A stretch of 64,000 nucleotides of DNA from CAVXHQ01 sp963761735 (GCA_963761735.1 CAVXHQ010000001.1:310001-374000), one strand, 5' to 3'. Positions 1 through 9,401 are shown, numbered from the stretch's first letter. The notes: generated by a model from the sequence alone, not told the origin. Program-made: numbers and translations.

Positions 1-381
1 GCCCTGACGATGCACGGCGAGCGCGAGCTGGAGCGTCTGGTGCACCCCAATTCCGTCGGGGGCGGTGGCGGCGAGGGGCGGCGCATCCGGCGGCAGGGGG
101 CCTATATCTCGTGGATATTCTTCATGTTGTTCGCGCTGTCGATCACCGGCGTGATGCTGGCATTGTCCCTCACGGGCGTGCAGTTCGAGACGTCGATGGT
201 GCTGGCGGTGGCCGCGATTTCCACCACCGGCCCGCTGGCCGACGTCGCCGCCGAAAGCCCGATCCTGTATTCGGGCGTGCCAGACAGCGCCAAGGTCGTG
301 CTGGCGGCGACGATGGTGCTGGGCCGTCTCGAGTTGCTGGCTCTGATCGCCCTGCTGAACCCGGAATTCTGGCGCCGATAG
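1..381 (+). CDS. trkH: TrkH-family potassium uptake protein, C-terminal part (5' end outside window)
   Basis: This is the last 126 residues of an inner-membrane K+ translocating subunit of the Trk system, which works with the NAD-binding TrkA. The frame is open from base 1, so the start lies upstream of the window. Two hydrophobic segments are visible, separated by a loop with the ISTTGPLAD-type pore-helix/filter sequence. The protein ends in GRLELLALIALLNPEFWRR, which matches the conserved TrkH carboxyl end (GRLE...FW). The stop is followed by about 200 bp before hfq. The identification is firm; whether TrkH or TrkG/KtrB is the better name cannot be decided from this fragment. Confidence 0.9.
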   Translation, partial: ALTMHGERELERLVHPNSVGGGGGEGRRIRRQGAYISWIFFMLFALSITGVMLALSLTGVQFETSMVLAVAAISTTGPLADVAAESPILYSGVPDSAKVVLAATMVLGRLELLALIALLNPEFWRR

Positions 382-578
382 ACGCGGGCCCGCGGGGCTC
401 CGTGTCGCTCTCGTGCCACGGCCTGCGCCGCGCGCACAATAACTTCTTGTTTACGCTTTAATGTTGCGCCTTCGCGCGACATAATCATGCCAAATCCAAG
501 GGGTCGGCCTGATGGCGGCCCCTCTTTGCACGTCAAGAAGACGCCATCGTAATTGGCGCAAGAACAAGGATTACCCAC

Positions 579-812
579 ATGGCCTCGGACAAGCAGAACC
601 TGCAGGATGCGTTCCTAAACCACGTTCGCAAGACCAAGGTGCCGGTCACGATCTTCTTGATCAACGGCGTGAAATTGCAAGGCGTCATCACCTGGTTCGA
701 CAGTTTTTGCGTGCTGCTGCGCCGCGACGGCCAAAGCCAGCTGGTGTATAAAAGCGCGATCTCGACGATCATGCCAAGCCAGCCGATCAGCCTGTACGAC
801 GGCGAAGAATAA
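579..812 (+). CDS. hfq: RNA chaperone Hfq
   Basis: This 77-residue protein has the full Sm fold of Hfq. An N-terminal helix (QNLQDAFLNHVRK) leads to the Sm1 motif NGVKLQGVITWFDSFCVLL at about residues 28-46. The Sm2 motif YKSAISTI follows at about 57-64 with the usual Tyr, Lys and Ile. Hfq hexamers pair small RNAs with mRNAs and affect their stability and translation. The gene ends 3 bp before hflX, the classical hfq-hflX order, so the two are probably co-transcribed. The acidic tail is very short, as is common in alphaproteobacteria. Confidence 0.98.
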   Translation: MASDKQNLQDAFLNHVRKTKVPVTIFLINGVKLQGVITWFDSFCVLLRRDGQSQLVYKSAISTIMPSQPISLYDGEE

Positions 813-815
813 CCT

Positions 816-2357
816 ATGACCGCACCCGAGGCAGGCGATACTCCGGACGACAAGGCCGTCGATTTCGATCCGGGCGATACCGATCCGGGCGTTACCGATC
901 GGTCTGAGGTCGATCGGTCTGAGGTCGATCGGTCTGAGGTCGATCAGGTCGCGGCGGATCAGGTCGCGGCGGATCAGACTGGCACCGAGCAGACCGGCCC
1001 TGATCTGGCCGATGCCGGTTCCGATGAAGAGTCCGGCGATTTCGTCAAACAGAGGCGCGCCGCGCGTGAAATGGTCGACCGGGCCGAAAAGCGTACCCGC
1101 GCCTTCGTGATTCATCCTGAAATCCGCGCCGATGCCGACCGGCGCAGCCCCGAGCCTGCCTTGCACGAGGCGCTCGCGCTGGCCGAGGCGATGCCCGGCC
1201 TGACGGTCGTGGCGGGGCAGATCGTGAAATTGCCGCGCATCCATCCCGGCACGCTGTTCGGCAAAGGCAAGATCGAGGAGCTGGGTGCTGCGATGAAGGC
1301 GGCGGATGTCGAACTGGCGCTGATCGACGGCCACGTCGGCCCGGTGCAGCAGCGCAACCTCGAAGAGGCCTGGGGCGTCAAGATCCTCGACCGGACCGGT
1401 CTGATCCTCGAGATCTTCTCGGACCGCGCGCGGACCCGCGAAGGCGTCTTGCAGGTCGAAATGGCGGCGCTGAGCTATCAGCGGACGCGTCTGGTGCGCG
1501 CCTGGACCCACCTCGAGCGGCAACGCGGCGGCATGGGATTCGTCGGCGGCCCCGGCGAAACCCAGCGCGAGAGCGACAGGCGGGCCATCGACATGCAGCT
1601 CTTGTCCCTCAAGCGACAGCTGGCGAAGGTTGCCAAGACCCGTACCCTGCACCGGGCGGCGCGCGCCAAGGTGCCCTATCCGATCGTCGCCCTCGTCGGC
1701 TATACCAACGCCGGAAAATCGACGCTGTTCAACCGGTTGACCGGTGCGGACGTGCTGGCCAAGGACATGCTTTTCGCCACCCTCGATCCGACGATGCGCG
1801 AACTCGATCTGCCCGGCGGACTGAAGATCATCCTGTCCGACACGGTGGGATTCATCTCGGCGCTGCCGACAGAACTGGTGGCGGCGTTCCGCGCGACCCT
1901 CGAAGAGGTGCTCGAGGCGGACCTGATCCTGCACGTCCGAGACATCAGCCACCCCGAAACAATCCCGCAGATGGAAGAGGTGAAAACCATCCTCACCAGC
2001 CTCGACGTGGACCCGGACGTGCCGGTGATCGAGGTCTGGAACAAGATCGATCTGCTGGAGGCCGACGCCCGCGACGCCCTGATCGCCGAGGCGCCGCGCC
2101 GCGATGCGGCCTTGCCGGTGTCCTCGGTCACGGGGGCGGGGCTGGACGGTCTGGTGGCCCTGATCGAGGGGGAGCTGGCGCCGCAAACCCGCGACGACAC
2201 GTTGCTGCTGGGCTGGGCTGAAGGGCGCGCGCTGGCGTGGTTGCAGGGCCAGCATGTCGTGCAGGACACCCGCGACACCGAAAACGGCTGGCAGGTGGAT
2301 GTCCGCTGGTCCGATGAACAAGCGGGCCGGTTCCATGTGGAGCGGGCCCGCGGCTGA
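816..2357 (+). CDS. hflX: GTPase HflX with repeat-bearing N-terminal extension
   Basis: HflX is a ribosome-associated GTPase that splits stalled or heat-damaged ribosomes. The HflX glycine-rich signature (GGMGFVGGPGETQRESDRR) lies at residues 238-256 and the G1 P-loop GYTNAGKST at 295-303; the G3 (DTVGF) and G4 (NKID) motifs follow. At 513 residues it is longer than most homologues. The excess is an acidic N-terminal region whose residues 18-57 are pentapeptide repeats of the form D-x-x-x-x, encoded by a tandem 15-bp DNA repeat. That segment is probably disordered. The start is 3 bp after the hfq stop; an internal start after the repeat is possible but not needed. Confidence 0.96.
   Translation: MTAPEAGDTPDDKAVDFDPGDTDPGVTDRSEVDRSEVDRSEVDQVAADQVAADQTGTEQTGPDLADAGSDEESGDFVKQRRAAREMVDRAEKRTRAFVIHPEIRADADRRSPEPALHEALALAEAMPGLTVVAGQIVKLPRIHPGTLFGKGKIEELGAAMKAADVELALIDGHVGPVQQRNLEEAWGVKILDRTGLILEIFSDRARTREGVLQVEMAALSYQRTRLVRAWTHLERQRGGMGFVGGPGETQRESDRRAIDMQLLSLKRQLAKVAKTRTLHRAARAKVPYPIVALVGYTNAGKSTLFNRLTGADVLAKDMLFATLDPTMRELDLPGGLKIILSDTVGFISALPTELVAAFRATLEEVLEADLILHVRDISHPETIPQMEEVKTILTSLDVDPDVPVIEVWNKIDLLEADARDALIAEAPRRDAALPVSSVTGAGLDGLVALIEGELAPQTRDDTLLLGWAEGRALAWLQGQHVVQDTRDTENGWQVDVRWSDEQAGRFHVERARG
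867..986 (+). repeat. Tandem 15-bp minisatellite inside hflX
   Basis: Eight consecutive 15-bp units each begin with GATC. Two are of type gatccgggcgwtacc, three are identical gatcggtctgaggtc, two are identical gatcaggtcgcggcg, and one is a diverged last unit. They encode DPGDT, DPGVT, DRSEV three times, DQVAA twice and DQTGT. The runs of identical copies show recent unit duplication. Because the unit is a multiple of three, copy-number change keeps the hflX frame. Confidence 0.93.
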
Positions 2358-2454
2358 AATCGACGAGGAACGCCGTAGATTTTTCTCGCCACATGCCGAC
2401 CAGCCTGCTAGTTTTTTTGCAAAATATCATTGTCGATACCGGTGGAGTTTCACC

Positions 2455-3270
2455 ATGCCGCGACTGTGGTCCGTGTGCCTCGTTCCCGCAGTGCTCATGG
2501 CCTGCGTCGAACCGACTGTGACGCCGGGATCCATCGAGGGATCGCCTCGGCTGTTTCCCGATGGCTGTACGCAGTCGGCGGACCGCGTCTGTTTCGTTTC
2601 CGATCCGATCCGCTATGTCCCCGCGGCCACCGGCCAGATGTGGCGCACGACAGCCTACGACGAAACGTCGCGCCCGTTGGGCACGACAGATGGCGCGTCG
2701 ATCCCGGAAGCGGTCTGGGGCCTTATCGGCGGGCCCTACGCGGCGGAATTCATCCGCCCCGCGATCCTGCACGACAACTACACCTGGCCCGAAAACCGCA
2801 TCCGCCCCTGGCGCGACACGCACCGTGCATTTCTGTACGCCCTGCTGGACGAAGGCGTCGAGCCGACGAAGGCATATGTCATGTACTACGCCGTCTATGC
2901 CTTCGGCGGGCATTGGGGCGAACTGGTGCGCCCAGAGGATTGCGACGAAGGATGCGAGTATCGCGGTGTGCCGCCGTCGGGTCTTTCGACGCTCAATCGC
3001 AATGCACGGGACCAGGGCGGCATCGACATCGCGGATTTCGTGGGCACTGTCGCCAACCGCGAGCCGACCACGCTGAGCGATGCGGCCGCCGCCGATATCC
3101 GGGCGGTCTGGCCCCTGATCAACGGCAACACGATCGTGACGTCCGACGTCGAGACCACGTTGCGCAACATCGAAGAGATGGCCCGCCGCCGTCACCCCGA
3201 AAATGCCTTTCTCGACTACGTGGATTGTATCCCGCTGACGCCGGAGAACATTCGGCGGCTGGGTCTCTGA
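2455..3270 (+). CDS. DUF1353-like lipoprotein
   Basis: This predicted 271-residue lipoprotein has a short hydrophobic leader with lipobox LMAC (Cys17). The start at 2455 was chosen because it places the lipobox correctly; the frame is open further upstream but runs into hflX. The TDGASIP motif at 78-84 and a following H-D pair (ILHDNYTW, 104-111) match the DUF1353 family, whose members often occur in phages and secretion contexts and have no settled function. The C-terminal half has no recognised motif. It stands alone between hflX and the convergent acylase gene. Confidence 0.7.
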   Translation: MPRLWSVCLVPAVLMACVEPTVTPGSIEGSPRLFPDGCTQSADRVCFVSDPIRYVPAATGQMWRTTAYDETSRPLGTTDGASIPEAVWGLIGGPYAAEFIRPAILHDNYTWPENRIRPWRDTHRAFLYALLDEGVEPTKAYVMYYAVYAFGGHWGELVRPEDCDEGCEYRGVPPSGLSTLNRNARDQGGIDIADFVGTVANREPTTLSDAAAADIRAVWPLINGNTIVTSDVETTLRNIEEMARRRHPENAFLDYVDCIPLTPENIRRLGL

Positions 3271-3398
3271 CGGCGGCGACCGCGCCCCCGGGTGGCGGTG
3301 GCACGATCGGGCCCTGACGCGCGCAGCTCTTCAGTCGTCCGGGCACCCGCTGCGGGACGTCATGGCAGCTGCGTCGCCGGCGCCCGGTCACGGTGTCG

Positions 3399-5882
3399 TC
3401 AGTCGGATCCGGAATCGCCCGCGGGCAGGAGCGTCGTCACCCCGACGGCACCGGCCCGCGCGAGACCGGGGTCGAGCGACATCGGCACATATTCGCCGCG
3501 CCGCCACAGTTCTCCCATATCGTCGTAATAGCGCGACAACGGGTGCCCCGACTGTCCGGTTGAAATGATGAAGACCGAACTGTCCGGATCGGCGAAATCG
3601 TACACCCCGCGATACCCCGCCCCGTTCACGTTCGCGAAGGGTCGGCTTGCGCCGGCGCCCGCCGTCAGGCCCCGCATCAGCGTATCGTCGCCGCCGGAGG
3701 TGCTTTGCCTGATGTTGACGAACCAGCTGAAGAACGGCGTGTTGCCGAGGACCGGGTGGTCCTGAAGGGCCTCGTGGGCATTGCCCCAACGCAGGCTTTC
3801 CAGCTTGCCCCCGTAGGTTTCGGTGATCCAGATCAGCGCCGCGTCGAGGGATGCCCGGGCGATGTCGGTGCAGGTCTCGACCGGAGCCGATTGCAGCACG
3901 TCGCACCAGACGGCGGCGCCGTCGACGTTGCGGAATACGCGGGCGATGAAAACCGGTTCGACATTGGTGAACTCGCGCGCAAGCGGCCCCAGTTCGTCAC
4001 GGATCAGCCGTTCCTGAAGGAACATCATCCACGCGGCATAGATCAGCGGTTCGGGCAGATGCTCGTTCATCTCGCCGTTCCAGTCGGCGAGCAGAGCCAG
4101 CGCGCGTTGCCGCTGTCGCTCTGGCGTGCCCTCGGGCGCCGCGTCGCCGGTGTACCACAGGTCCGCGCCGACCAGCGGCAGCAAGGACCGCGCCGTGACG
4201 CTGACGGTGTCGAGCTGTGCGTCGATGAAACTGTCGCGGTTGTGCACCTCGCGGCCCTGCATCAGGAATTCCCAGCGCTGTACCCGCGCCGTATCGCCCC
4301 AGAAATACGAGATGTGGTCCGGAAACGGGCGGTCGGTGACCTTGTTGTTGGTATTGCCGACGAGGCCGCCGGGCGGATCGACGAAACGCGGGTTGGTGGA
4401 CGCAGGCCGGATACCGGTCCAGCGGTTTTCGGGGATATAGCCCAGCACCGGCATCCGGCCCTGGGTATAATTGCCCGGATCGCGGGCCGGGGCGGCACCG
4501 ACGGTAACCATCGCGATCCGGTTCCGGTCGGCAAGGACCAGGTTCTGGCTGGGCGCCACAAAGCCCTGCGTCACCCCCAGCGCCTCGGTCACATCGTGGC
4601 TGCGCATCAGCGCGAGGCCCGCCGACATCGACGTATCGCCGGGCTCGAGGGCGGTCCAGCGCAGGGTCGTGACATGGCCCTGCGGCCGGATCGTCGAAAG
4701 ATCGAAGGCCTCGGGCGGCAGGACAGGCCCGTTGCGCGACCATTGCATCCGCACCGAAATGCCCGGCGCATCGGCGATATTGATGATCGTCGACCGGGTG
4801 CGGAAATCTTCCCACACGCCACCCTCGATCCGGTACTGATCGGTGTTGGCGGGGTTCACTTCCTCGATATAGATGTCCTGATCGTCGAGATAGCTGGCCG
4901 TCACGCCCCAGCCGAGGTCCGCGCTGCGGCCGGACACGATCAGCGGCATGCCCGGTATGGTGGCGCCGATGACGCCGCCCGACGCAAGCTCGAGCCGGGC
5001 GAGATAGAACGTCGACGGGGCCGTCAGGTTCACGTGTGGATCGTTCGCCAGCAACGTGGCCCCCGAGGCCGCGCGTTCGGGGGCGGCGGCCCAGGCATTC
5101 GATGCGCCGCCCATCCGGCGCGGCGCCACCGGAAACAACGGGCCGGGGTCGGCGCGGGCGGTTTGCGTGAAGGCGGGCACGTCCGGTATCAGGGCAGCGT
5201 AGTCCGGCAGGGCGGCGATGACGGTGCCCGGCGCGTCCGGCATCAGATCGGACAGACGGTCGGGACCGATCAGCAGGTTGACGCGGGCGCGCAGAACCTC
5301 TTCGGTAAGGTGCGGCGATTGTTGCAGCGCCATCAGTTTCAGGATCGCGAGGCTGTCGGCAGGCTGCCAGAACGCGACCGGCATATCGAAAAGCCACATT
5401 TCCGGCGCGCCGCGCCCGCGCGCGCCCTCGTTCACCTCGGCCAGCCAGGCGTTGACGCCCGCCGAATAGGCGATCAGTGCCTCCTGCGTCTCGGCGTCCT
5501 GCGCGGCGACATCGCGGGTCGCCAACCCGTACAGATCGAGGCGACGCACGAGGATGTCGCTCTCGACCGTGCTTTGCCCGAACACCTCGGACATATACCC
5601 CTGCGCCATCCGCCGCGTCACCAGCATCTGCCACATCCGGTCCTGACCGTGGGCATAGCCAAGCGCAAAGAACACGTCGGCGTCGTTGCCGCCGAAGATA
5701 TGCGGCACGTTGGCGTTGTCGCGCACGATCTCCACCGGCGCCGTCAGGCCCGCGACGGTGCTGGTCCCGTCGTAGTCGGGCAGCGAGCGCGAGGCGAAGT
5801 AATAGATCAGCGCCAGTGTCGCCAGACCGAGCAGGATAAGCCCGGTGGTGATGTTCAGCAGCCAGCGAAATACCCGTATCAT
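3399..5882 (-). CDS. Penicillin acylase family protein (Ntn hydrolase), membrane anchored
   Basis: At 827 residues this has the length and layout of the penicillin G acylase / acyl-homoserine-lactone acylase family. These enzymes are made as a precursor and cleaved to alpha and beta chains with an N-terminal Ser nucleophile. An N-terminal membrane segment spans about residues 8-29 instead of a cleavable signal. The autocleavage site and nucleophile are visible in RRMGGASNAWA, with Ser261 after Gly-Ala. The beta-chain motif LLANDPH follows. The substrate cannot be read from sequence: beta-lactam side chains, AHLs or other N-acyl amides are all possible. It is convergent with the lipoprotein gene and divergent from the dehydrogenase at 5998. 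Confidence 0.93.
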   Translation of the reverse strand: MIRVFRWLLNITTGLILLGLATLALIYYFASRSLPDYDGTSTVAGLTAPVEIVRDNANVPHIFGGNDADVFFALGYAHGQDRMWQMLVTRRMAQGYMSEVFGQSTVESDILVRRLDLYGLATRDVAAQDAETQEALIAYSAGVNAWLAEVNEGARGRGAPEMWLFDMPVAFWQPADSLAILKLMALQQSPHLTEEVLRARVNLLIGPDRLSDLMPDAPGTVIAALPDYAALIPDVPAFTQTARADPGPLFPVAPRRMGGASNAWAAAPERAASGATLLANDPHVNLTAPSTFYLARLELASGGVIGATIPGMPLIVSGRSADLGWGVTASYLDDQDIYIEEVNPANTDQYRIEGGVWEDFRTRSTIINIADAPGISVRMQWSRNGPVLPPEAFDLSTIRPQGHVTTLRWTALEPGDTSMSAGLALMRSHDVTEALGVTQGFVAPSQNLVLADRNRIAMVTVGAAPARDPGNYTQGRMPVLGYIPENRWTGIRPASTNPRFVDPPGGLVGNTNNKVTDRPFPDHISYFWGDTARVQRWEFLMQGREVHNRDSFIDAQLDTVSVTARSLLPLVGADLWYTGDAAPEGTPERQRQRALALLADWNGEMNEHLPEPLIYAAWMMFLQERLIRDELGPLAREFTNVEPVFIARVFRNVDGAAVWCDVLQSAPVETCTDIARASLDAALIWITETYGGKLESLRWGNAHEALQDHPVLGNTPFFSWFVNIRQSTSGGDDTLMRGLTAGAGASRPFANVNGAGYRGVYDFADPDSSVFIISTGQSGHPLSRYYDDMGELWRRGEYVPMSLDPGLARAGAVGVTTLLPAGDSGSD

Positions 5883-5997
5883 GTCCGTTCCGTAAATTCT
5901 CTCGACGACCGGGGACCGCCGTCGCGGTTGCCCGTCCGACGACGCCCCGGTACCAGTGGCTAACGGAATTCAGGCGCAAGCGCGAGAGGGCAGAGAC

Positions 5998-6861
5998 ATG
6001 GCAAAAGTAGCGTTTTTGGGATTGGGAGTGATGGGCTACCCGATGGCGGGGCATCTGGCCGCCGCAGGACACGACGTGCGGGTCTATAACCGGACGGCGG
6101 CGAAGGCAGAGGCGTGGGTGGCGGAGCACGGTGGCAGCCACGGTGCCACACCGCGCGACGCGGTCGAGGGGGCAGCGTTTGTCATGACCTGCGTCGGCAA
6201 CGATGATGACCTGCGGTCGGTCTGTCTGGGCGACGACGGTGCCTTTGCGGGCATGGCCAGCGGTGCGGTGTTCGTGGATCACACGACTGTCAGCGCGGCG
6301 GTCACCCGCGAACTGCACGATCTAGCCGGCGATGCGGGCATCGGATTCGTCGATGCGCCGGTGTCTGGCGGGCAGGCGGGCGCGCAGAACGGGGCGCTGT
6401 CGGTGATGTGCGGCGGGGCGGCGCAGACCTATGATGCCGCCGAGCCGGTCATCGCGGCCTACGCCCGCATCTGCCGTCTGATCGGGCCGTCGGGCGCGGG
6501 CCAGATGACCAAGATGTGCAACCAGATCGCCATTGCGGGGCTGGTTCAGGGCCTGTCCGAGGCGCTGCATTTCGCGCAAAAGGCAGGGCTGGACGGGGCC
6601 GCCGTGGTCGAAGTGATCTCACAGGGGGCGGCCGGCAGCTGGCAGATGGCGAACCGGCACGAGACGATGCTGGCGGATGCGTTCGAGCATGGCTTTGCCG
6701 TGGACTGGATGCGCAAGGACCTTGGGATCTGTCTGGATGCCGCCGACGCGATCGGCGCGTCGCTGCCGGTCACGGCGCTGGTCGATCAGTTCTACAAGGA
6801 CGTGCAAAAGATGGGCGGCGGGCGGTGGGATACGTCGTCGCTGATCACACGGCTGAAATAG
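5998..6861 (+). CDS. NAD(P)-dependent oxidoreductase, 3-hydroxyisobutyrate dehydrogenase family
   Basis: This 287-residue beta-hydroxyacid dehydrogenase has an N-terminal Rossmann motif GLGVMGYPMAG (residues 8-18), the substrate-binding stretch DAPVSGGQAG (119-128) and the catalytic Lys172 in GQMTKMCNQ. The family oxidises 3-hydroxyisobutyrate, tartronate semialdehyde, 6-phosphogluconate-like acids or related substrates. The motifs do not settle which. The ATG at 5998 is preferred over the upstream in-frame start because it begins directly with the MAKVAFLGLG strand and follows a gagaggg-type ribosome site. The branched-chain-type transporter lies next door on the other strand, which is weak support for a role in valine breakdown. 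Confidence 0.85.
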   Translation: MAKVAFLGLGVMGYPMAGHLAAAGHDVRVYNRTAAKAEAWVAEHGGSHGATPRDAVEGAAFVMTCVGNDDDLRSVCLGDDGAFAGMASGAVFVDHTTVSAAVTRELHDLAGDAGIGFVDAPVSGGQAGAQNGALSVMCGGAAQTYDAAEPVIAAYARICRLIGPSGAGQMTKMCNQIAIAGLVQGLSEALHFAQKAGLDGAAVVEVISQGAAGSWQMANRHETMLADAFEHGFAVDWMRKDLGICLDAADAIGASLPVTALVDQFYKDVQKMGGGRWDTSSLITRLK

Positions 6862-6877
6862 CGCCGGTCCGGGAGGC

Positions 6878-6946
6878 GGCCTCGGAGGGGGCGCTGCCCC
6901 CGGCCTGCGGCCCCCCCGGGATATTTTCGACCAGAAGAAATGCGGG
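6878..6946. repeat. GC-rich intergenic REP-like element, copy 1
   Basis: Between two converging genes lies a stretch that can fold on itself (gagggggcgctgcccccggc, then gcggcccccccgggatattt), followed by ttcgaccagaagaaa. The same arrangement, a G/C hairpin followed by cccgggatattt, recurs in reverse orientation near 35525-35575. It looks like a dispersed intergenic repeat and could also end transcription of the gene at 5998. Confidence 0.5.
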
Positions 6947-6956
6947 AGTGCTGTCT

Positions 6957-8339
6957 CTAGCGTTCGGGAATAAGGCCGCGCGGCGAAAAACGCAGCACCA
7001 GCAGCAGCGCCAGGCCCATCACGAAAAAACGCATGTGCGCGACGCTTTCGTAGAGCTGCGCCTCGAGCCAGGAGCCGTCGGTGGTGAGCAGGGTGATCAT
7101 GTCCATGAGCCATGTGCCGACATCGGGCACCTTGATCCACAGCCACCAGACGAAGAACCCGCCCACGACGGCGCCGAAGTTGTTGCCCGATCCGCCGATG
7201 ATCACCATCACCCAGATCAGGAAGGTAAAGCGCAGCGGCTGATAGGAGGTCGGCGTCAGCTGCCCGTCGAGCGTCGTCATCATCGCGCCCGCGATGCCGC
7301 AGATGGCGGAGCCGAGGATGAAGATCTGAAGGTGGCGCGCCTTGACGTCCTTGCCCATCGCCTCTGCCGCGACCTCGTTGTCGCGGATTGCGCGCATCAT
7401 CCGGCCCCAGGGCGATTTCAGCGCCAGTTGCGCGAGAACGAGCAGGACGATCAGGACGATGGAAAACAGAACCGAGTAGGCGATCTTGTTGCCGATGGTG
7501 GCCGCCGTGACCGGGTCGATGCCGAATTCGGCGGCGCGGGCGATATATTCGGGGTCGTCACGCAGCTGGATCGGCGAGGGCGCGGCACCGGGGATTTCGG
7601 TGACGTTCTTGACGCCGCGCACCAGCCAGTCCTCGTTCTTGATCACGGCAAGGATGATTTCGGCGATGCCCAGCGTCGCGATGGCGAGGTAATCGGACCG
7701 CAGGCCGAGCGCCGTCTTGCCGATGATCCACGCGGCACCTGCCGCCAGCAGGCCGCCCACGGGCCAGGCGAGAATGACGGGCAGGTTCAGGCCGCCAAGG
7801 TTGCCGAAGCGCGCGGGGTCGAGCGCCTCGACCGCCGTCACACCGCCGTCGAACACGAAGCGGAACAGATAGAAGCCCGCAACGAGGAGCGTCAGCGTCG
7901 CCACTGTCCGCAAGCTGCCGGGCGCCATCCGCGCGCGCATCGCGATGATGGCAAGTACCGTCGCGGCCCCCAGGACGAGACCGCCGAGAATGCGCCAGCC
8001 GCCGGCGCGCATCGCACTCAGGGTTTCGCCACCCGCCCCGTCGATTTCGACGATGACGGCGGGCACGGAGACGAGTACCGCCGCCACGCCGCCAAGGGCC
8101 ACGAACCCCATGATGCCGATGTTGAAAAGCCCCGCGAACCCCCATTGCAGGTTGACGCCAAGCGCCATGATCGCGCCCACCAGCGCGAAATTCACGATGC
8201 CGAGCGCCGAGTTCCACGAGCCCGAGAAAAAGCCCCAGCTCGTCGTGCCCTCGAAGATGTACAGGGCCGCGACGCAGGCCACGATAAGGCCGGTGCGGAT
8301 TGTGTCGCGTGTCGCGCTGCGGGCCGGATCACGGGTCAT
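6957..8339 (-). CDS. livM: Branched-chain amino-acid-type ABC transporter permease LivM
   Basis: This 460-residue inner-membrane permease has about ten hydrophobic segments and the family loop GKSPWGR-like (LKSPWGRMMRAIRDNE), which is the coupling region that contacts the ATPases. The glycine-rich GGSGNNFGAVVGGFF segment is typical of LivM. It is longer than E. coli LivM, mainly through extra segments in the N-terminal third. Its start overlaps the stop of livH by 4 bp (ATGA), so translation is probably coupled. With LivH it forms the membrane core of the transporter completed by livF, livG and livK upstream. Substrate could be branched-chain amino acids, amides or urea. Confidence 0.93.
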   Translation of the reverse strand: MTRDPARSATRDTIRTGLIVACVAALYIFEGTTSWGFFSGSWNSALGIVNFALVGAIMALGVNLQWGFAGLFNIGIMGFVALGGVAAVLVSVPAVIVEIDGAGGETLSAMRAGGWRILGGLVLGAATVLAIIAMRARMAPGSLRTVATLTLLVAGFYLFRFVFDGGVTAVEALDPARFGNLGGLNLPVILAWPVGGLLAAGAAWIIGKTALGLRSDYLAIATLGIAEIILAVIKNEDWLVRGVKNVTEIPGAAPSPIQLRDDPEYIARAAEFGIDPVTAATIGNKIAYSVLFSIVLIVLLVLAQLALKSPWGRMMRAIRDNEVAAEAMGKDVKARHLQIFILGSAICGIAGAMMTTLDGQLTPTSYQPLRFTFLIWVMVIIGGSGNNFGAVVGGFFVWWLWIKVPDVGTWLMDMITLLTTDGSWLEAQLYESVAHMRFFVMGLALLLVLRFSPRGLIPER

Positions 8340-9388
8340 ACGGATTGTCCTTTGAAGAGGCCCGTAGGCTTGAACAGCAGCACGATGATCAGGATCGCGA
8401 AGCTGACCGCGAATTTATATTCGGTGGAGAGCAGTTGCAGCAGGCCGTCGGTCTCCATGCCTTCGGGCACGAGGTAATTGTAGATCTTTTTCCAGCCGTT
8501 GGTGACGAAAACCTCGGAGAACGCGATCACGAAACCGCCCGCCACGGCACCCAGCGGATTGCCCAGACCGCCGACGATGGCGGCCGCGAAGATCGGCAGG
8601 AGGAGTTGGAAATAGGTGAATGCCTTGAAGGACTTGTCGAGTCCGTACAGTGTGCCCGCCGTCGTCACGAGGGCCGCGACGATGATCCAGGTGACGGCCA
8701 CGACACGTTCGGGGCTGATGCCCGAGAGCAGCGCCAGATCCTCGTTGTCGGAAAACGCGCGCATCGATTTGCCGGTGCGGGTGCGGTTGAGGAACCAGAA
8801 CAGCAGGGCCATCGCGATGGCGGCGATCACCACGGTGAGCGCCGTCGTGGTGCGCATCGTGATCGCTTCGTCGAGGCCGGTCATGTCACGGAACGTGCGG
8901 GCCGAAATCACGAAACGCTCGCCGTCGGTGAACTGGATATCCTCGGTGCCGCTGACGTTGCCGCCCGGCGACAGCCAGCCGCCGCCGAACGACAGCACGA
9001 TCCGGGTGATCGCGTTGGTCATGAACATGACACCCATCGACACGATCACGAGGATGACGGGGGCCGCCTTTTGCCGACGATAGAACCGGTAGACCGCGCG
9101 GTCGGTACCCAGGACGACCAGGGCGGTGATGCCGATCCCGAAGGGCAGGGCGATGAGCGCCGTGGGCAGGATCCCGCCCGAGATGCCCACGCCCTGCATC
9201 GCCCATGTCACGAGGATAACGGCGACGGTGCCGAAGGCCATCGTGTCGCCGTGGGCAAAGTTCGAGAACCGCAGGATGCCGTAGATCAGCGTGACGCCAA
9301 GCGCGCCGAGCGCGAGCTGCGCGCCGTAGGCGAGACCGGGTATGAACAAAAAGTTCAGGAAGGCCGCGAGGGCATTGAGAAGGTCCAT
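8336..9388 (-). CDS. livH: Branched-chain amino-acid-type ABC transporter permease LivH
   Basis: This 350-residue permease has the LivH-type opening ALGVTLIYGILRFSNFAHGD, several membrane spans, and the coupling-helix sequence RTGKSMRAFSDNEDLALLSG. The C-terminal GGLGNPLGAVAGG stretch is diagnostic. It is followed with a 4-bp overlap by livM, and preceded 13 bp upstream by the small exported protein at 9402-9779. The whole block livG-livF-small-small-livH-livM reads as one minus-strand operon. Confidence 0.94.
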   Translation of the reverse strand: MDLLNALAAFLNFLFIPGLAYGAQLALGALGVTLIYGILRFSNFAHGDTMAFGTVAVILVTWAMQGVGISGGILPTALIALPFGIGITALVVLGTDRAVYRFYRRQKAAPVILVIVSMGVMFMTNAITRIVLSFGGGWLSPGGNVSGTEDIQFTDGERFVISARTFRDMTGLDEAITMRTTTALTVVIAAIAMALLFWFLNRTRTGKSMRAFSDNEDLALLSGISPERVVAVTWIIVAALVTTAGTLYGLDKSFKAFTYFQLLLPIFAAAIVGGLGNPLGAVAGGFVIAFSEVFVTNGWKKIYNYLVPEGMETDGLLQLLSTEYKFAVSFAILIIVLLFKPTGLFKGQSV

Positions 9389-9401
9389 GGGATCTTTCGA
9401 A

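Noticed and set aside
615..2336. Long open frame on the minus strand opposite hflX, and many similar long antisense frames (for example opposite the acylase, liv, suf and icd genes)
   Set aside because: High GC makes stop codons rare in shadow frames. Their products are rich in Arg, Ala, Gly and His without motifs, and each lies opposite a clearly real gene.
3399..5882. Quorum-quenching system made of the penicillin-acylase-family enzyme and the LuxR solo
   Set aside because: The two genes are 33 kb apart, the LuxR is frameshifted and the acylase substrate is unknown. The link would be speculation.
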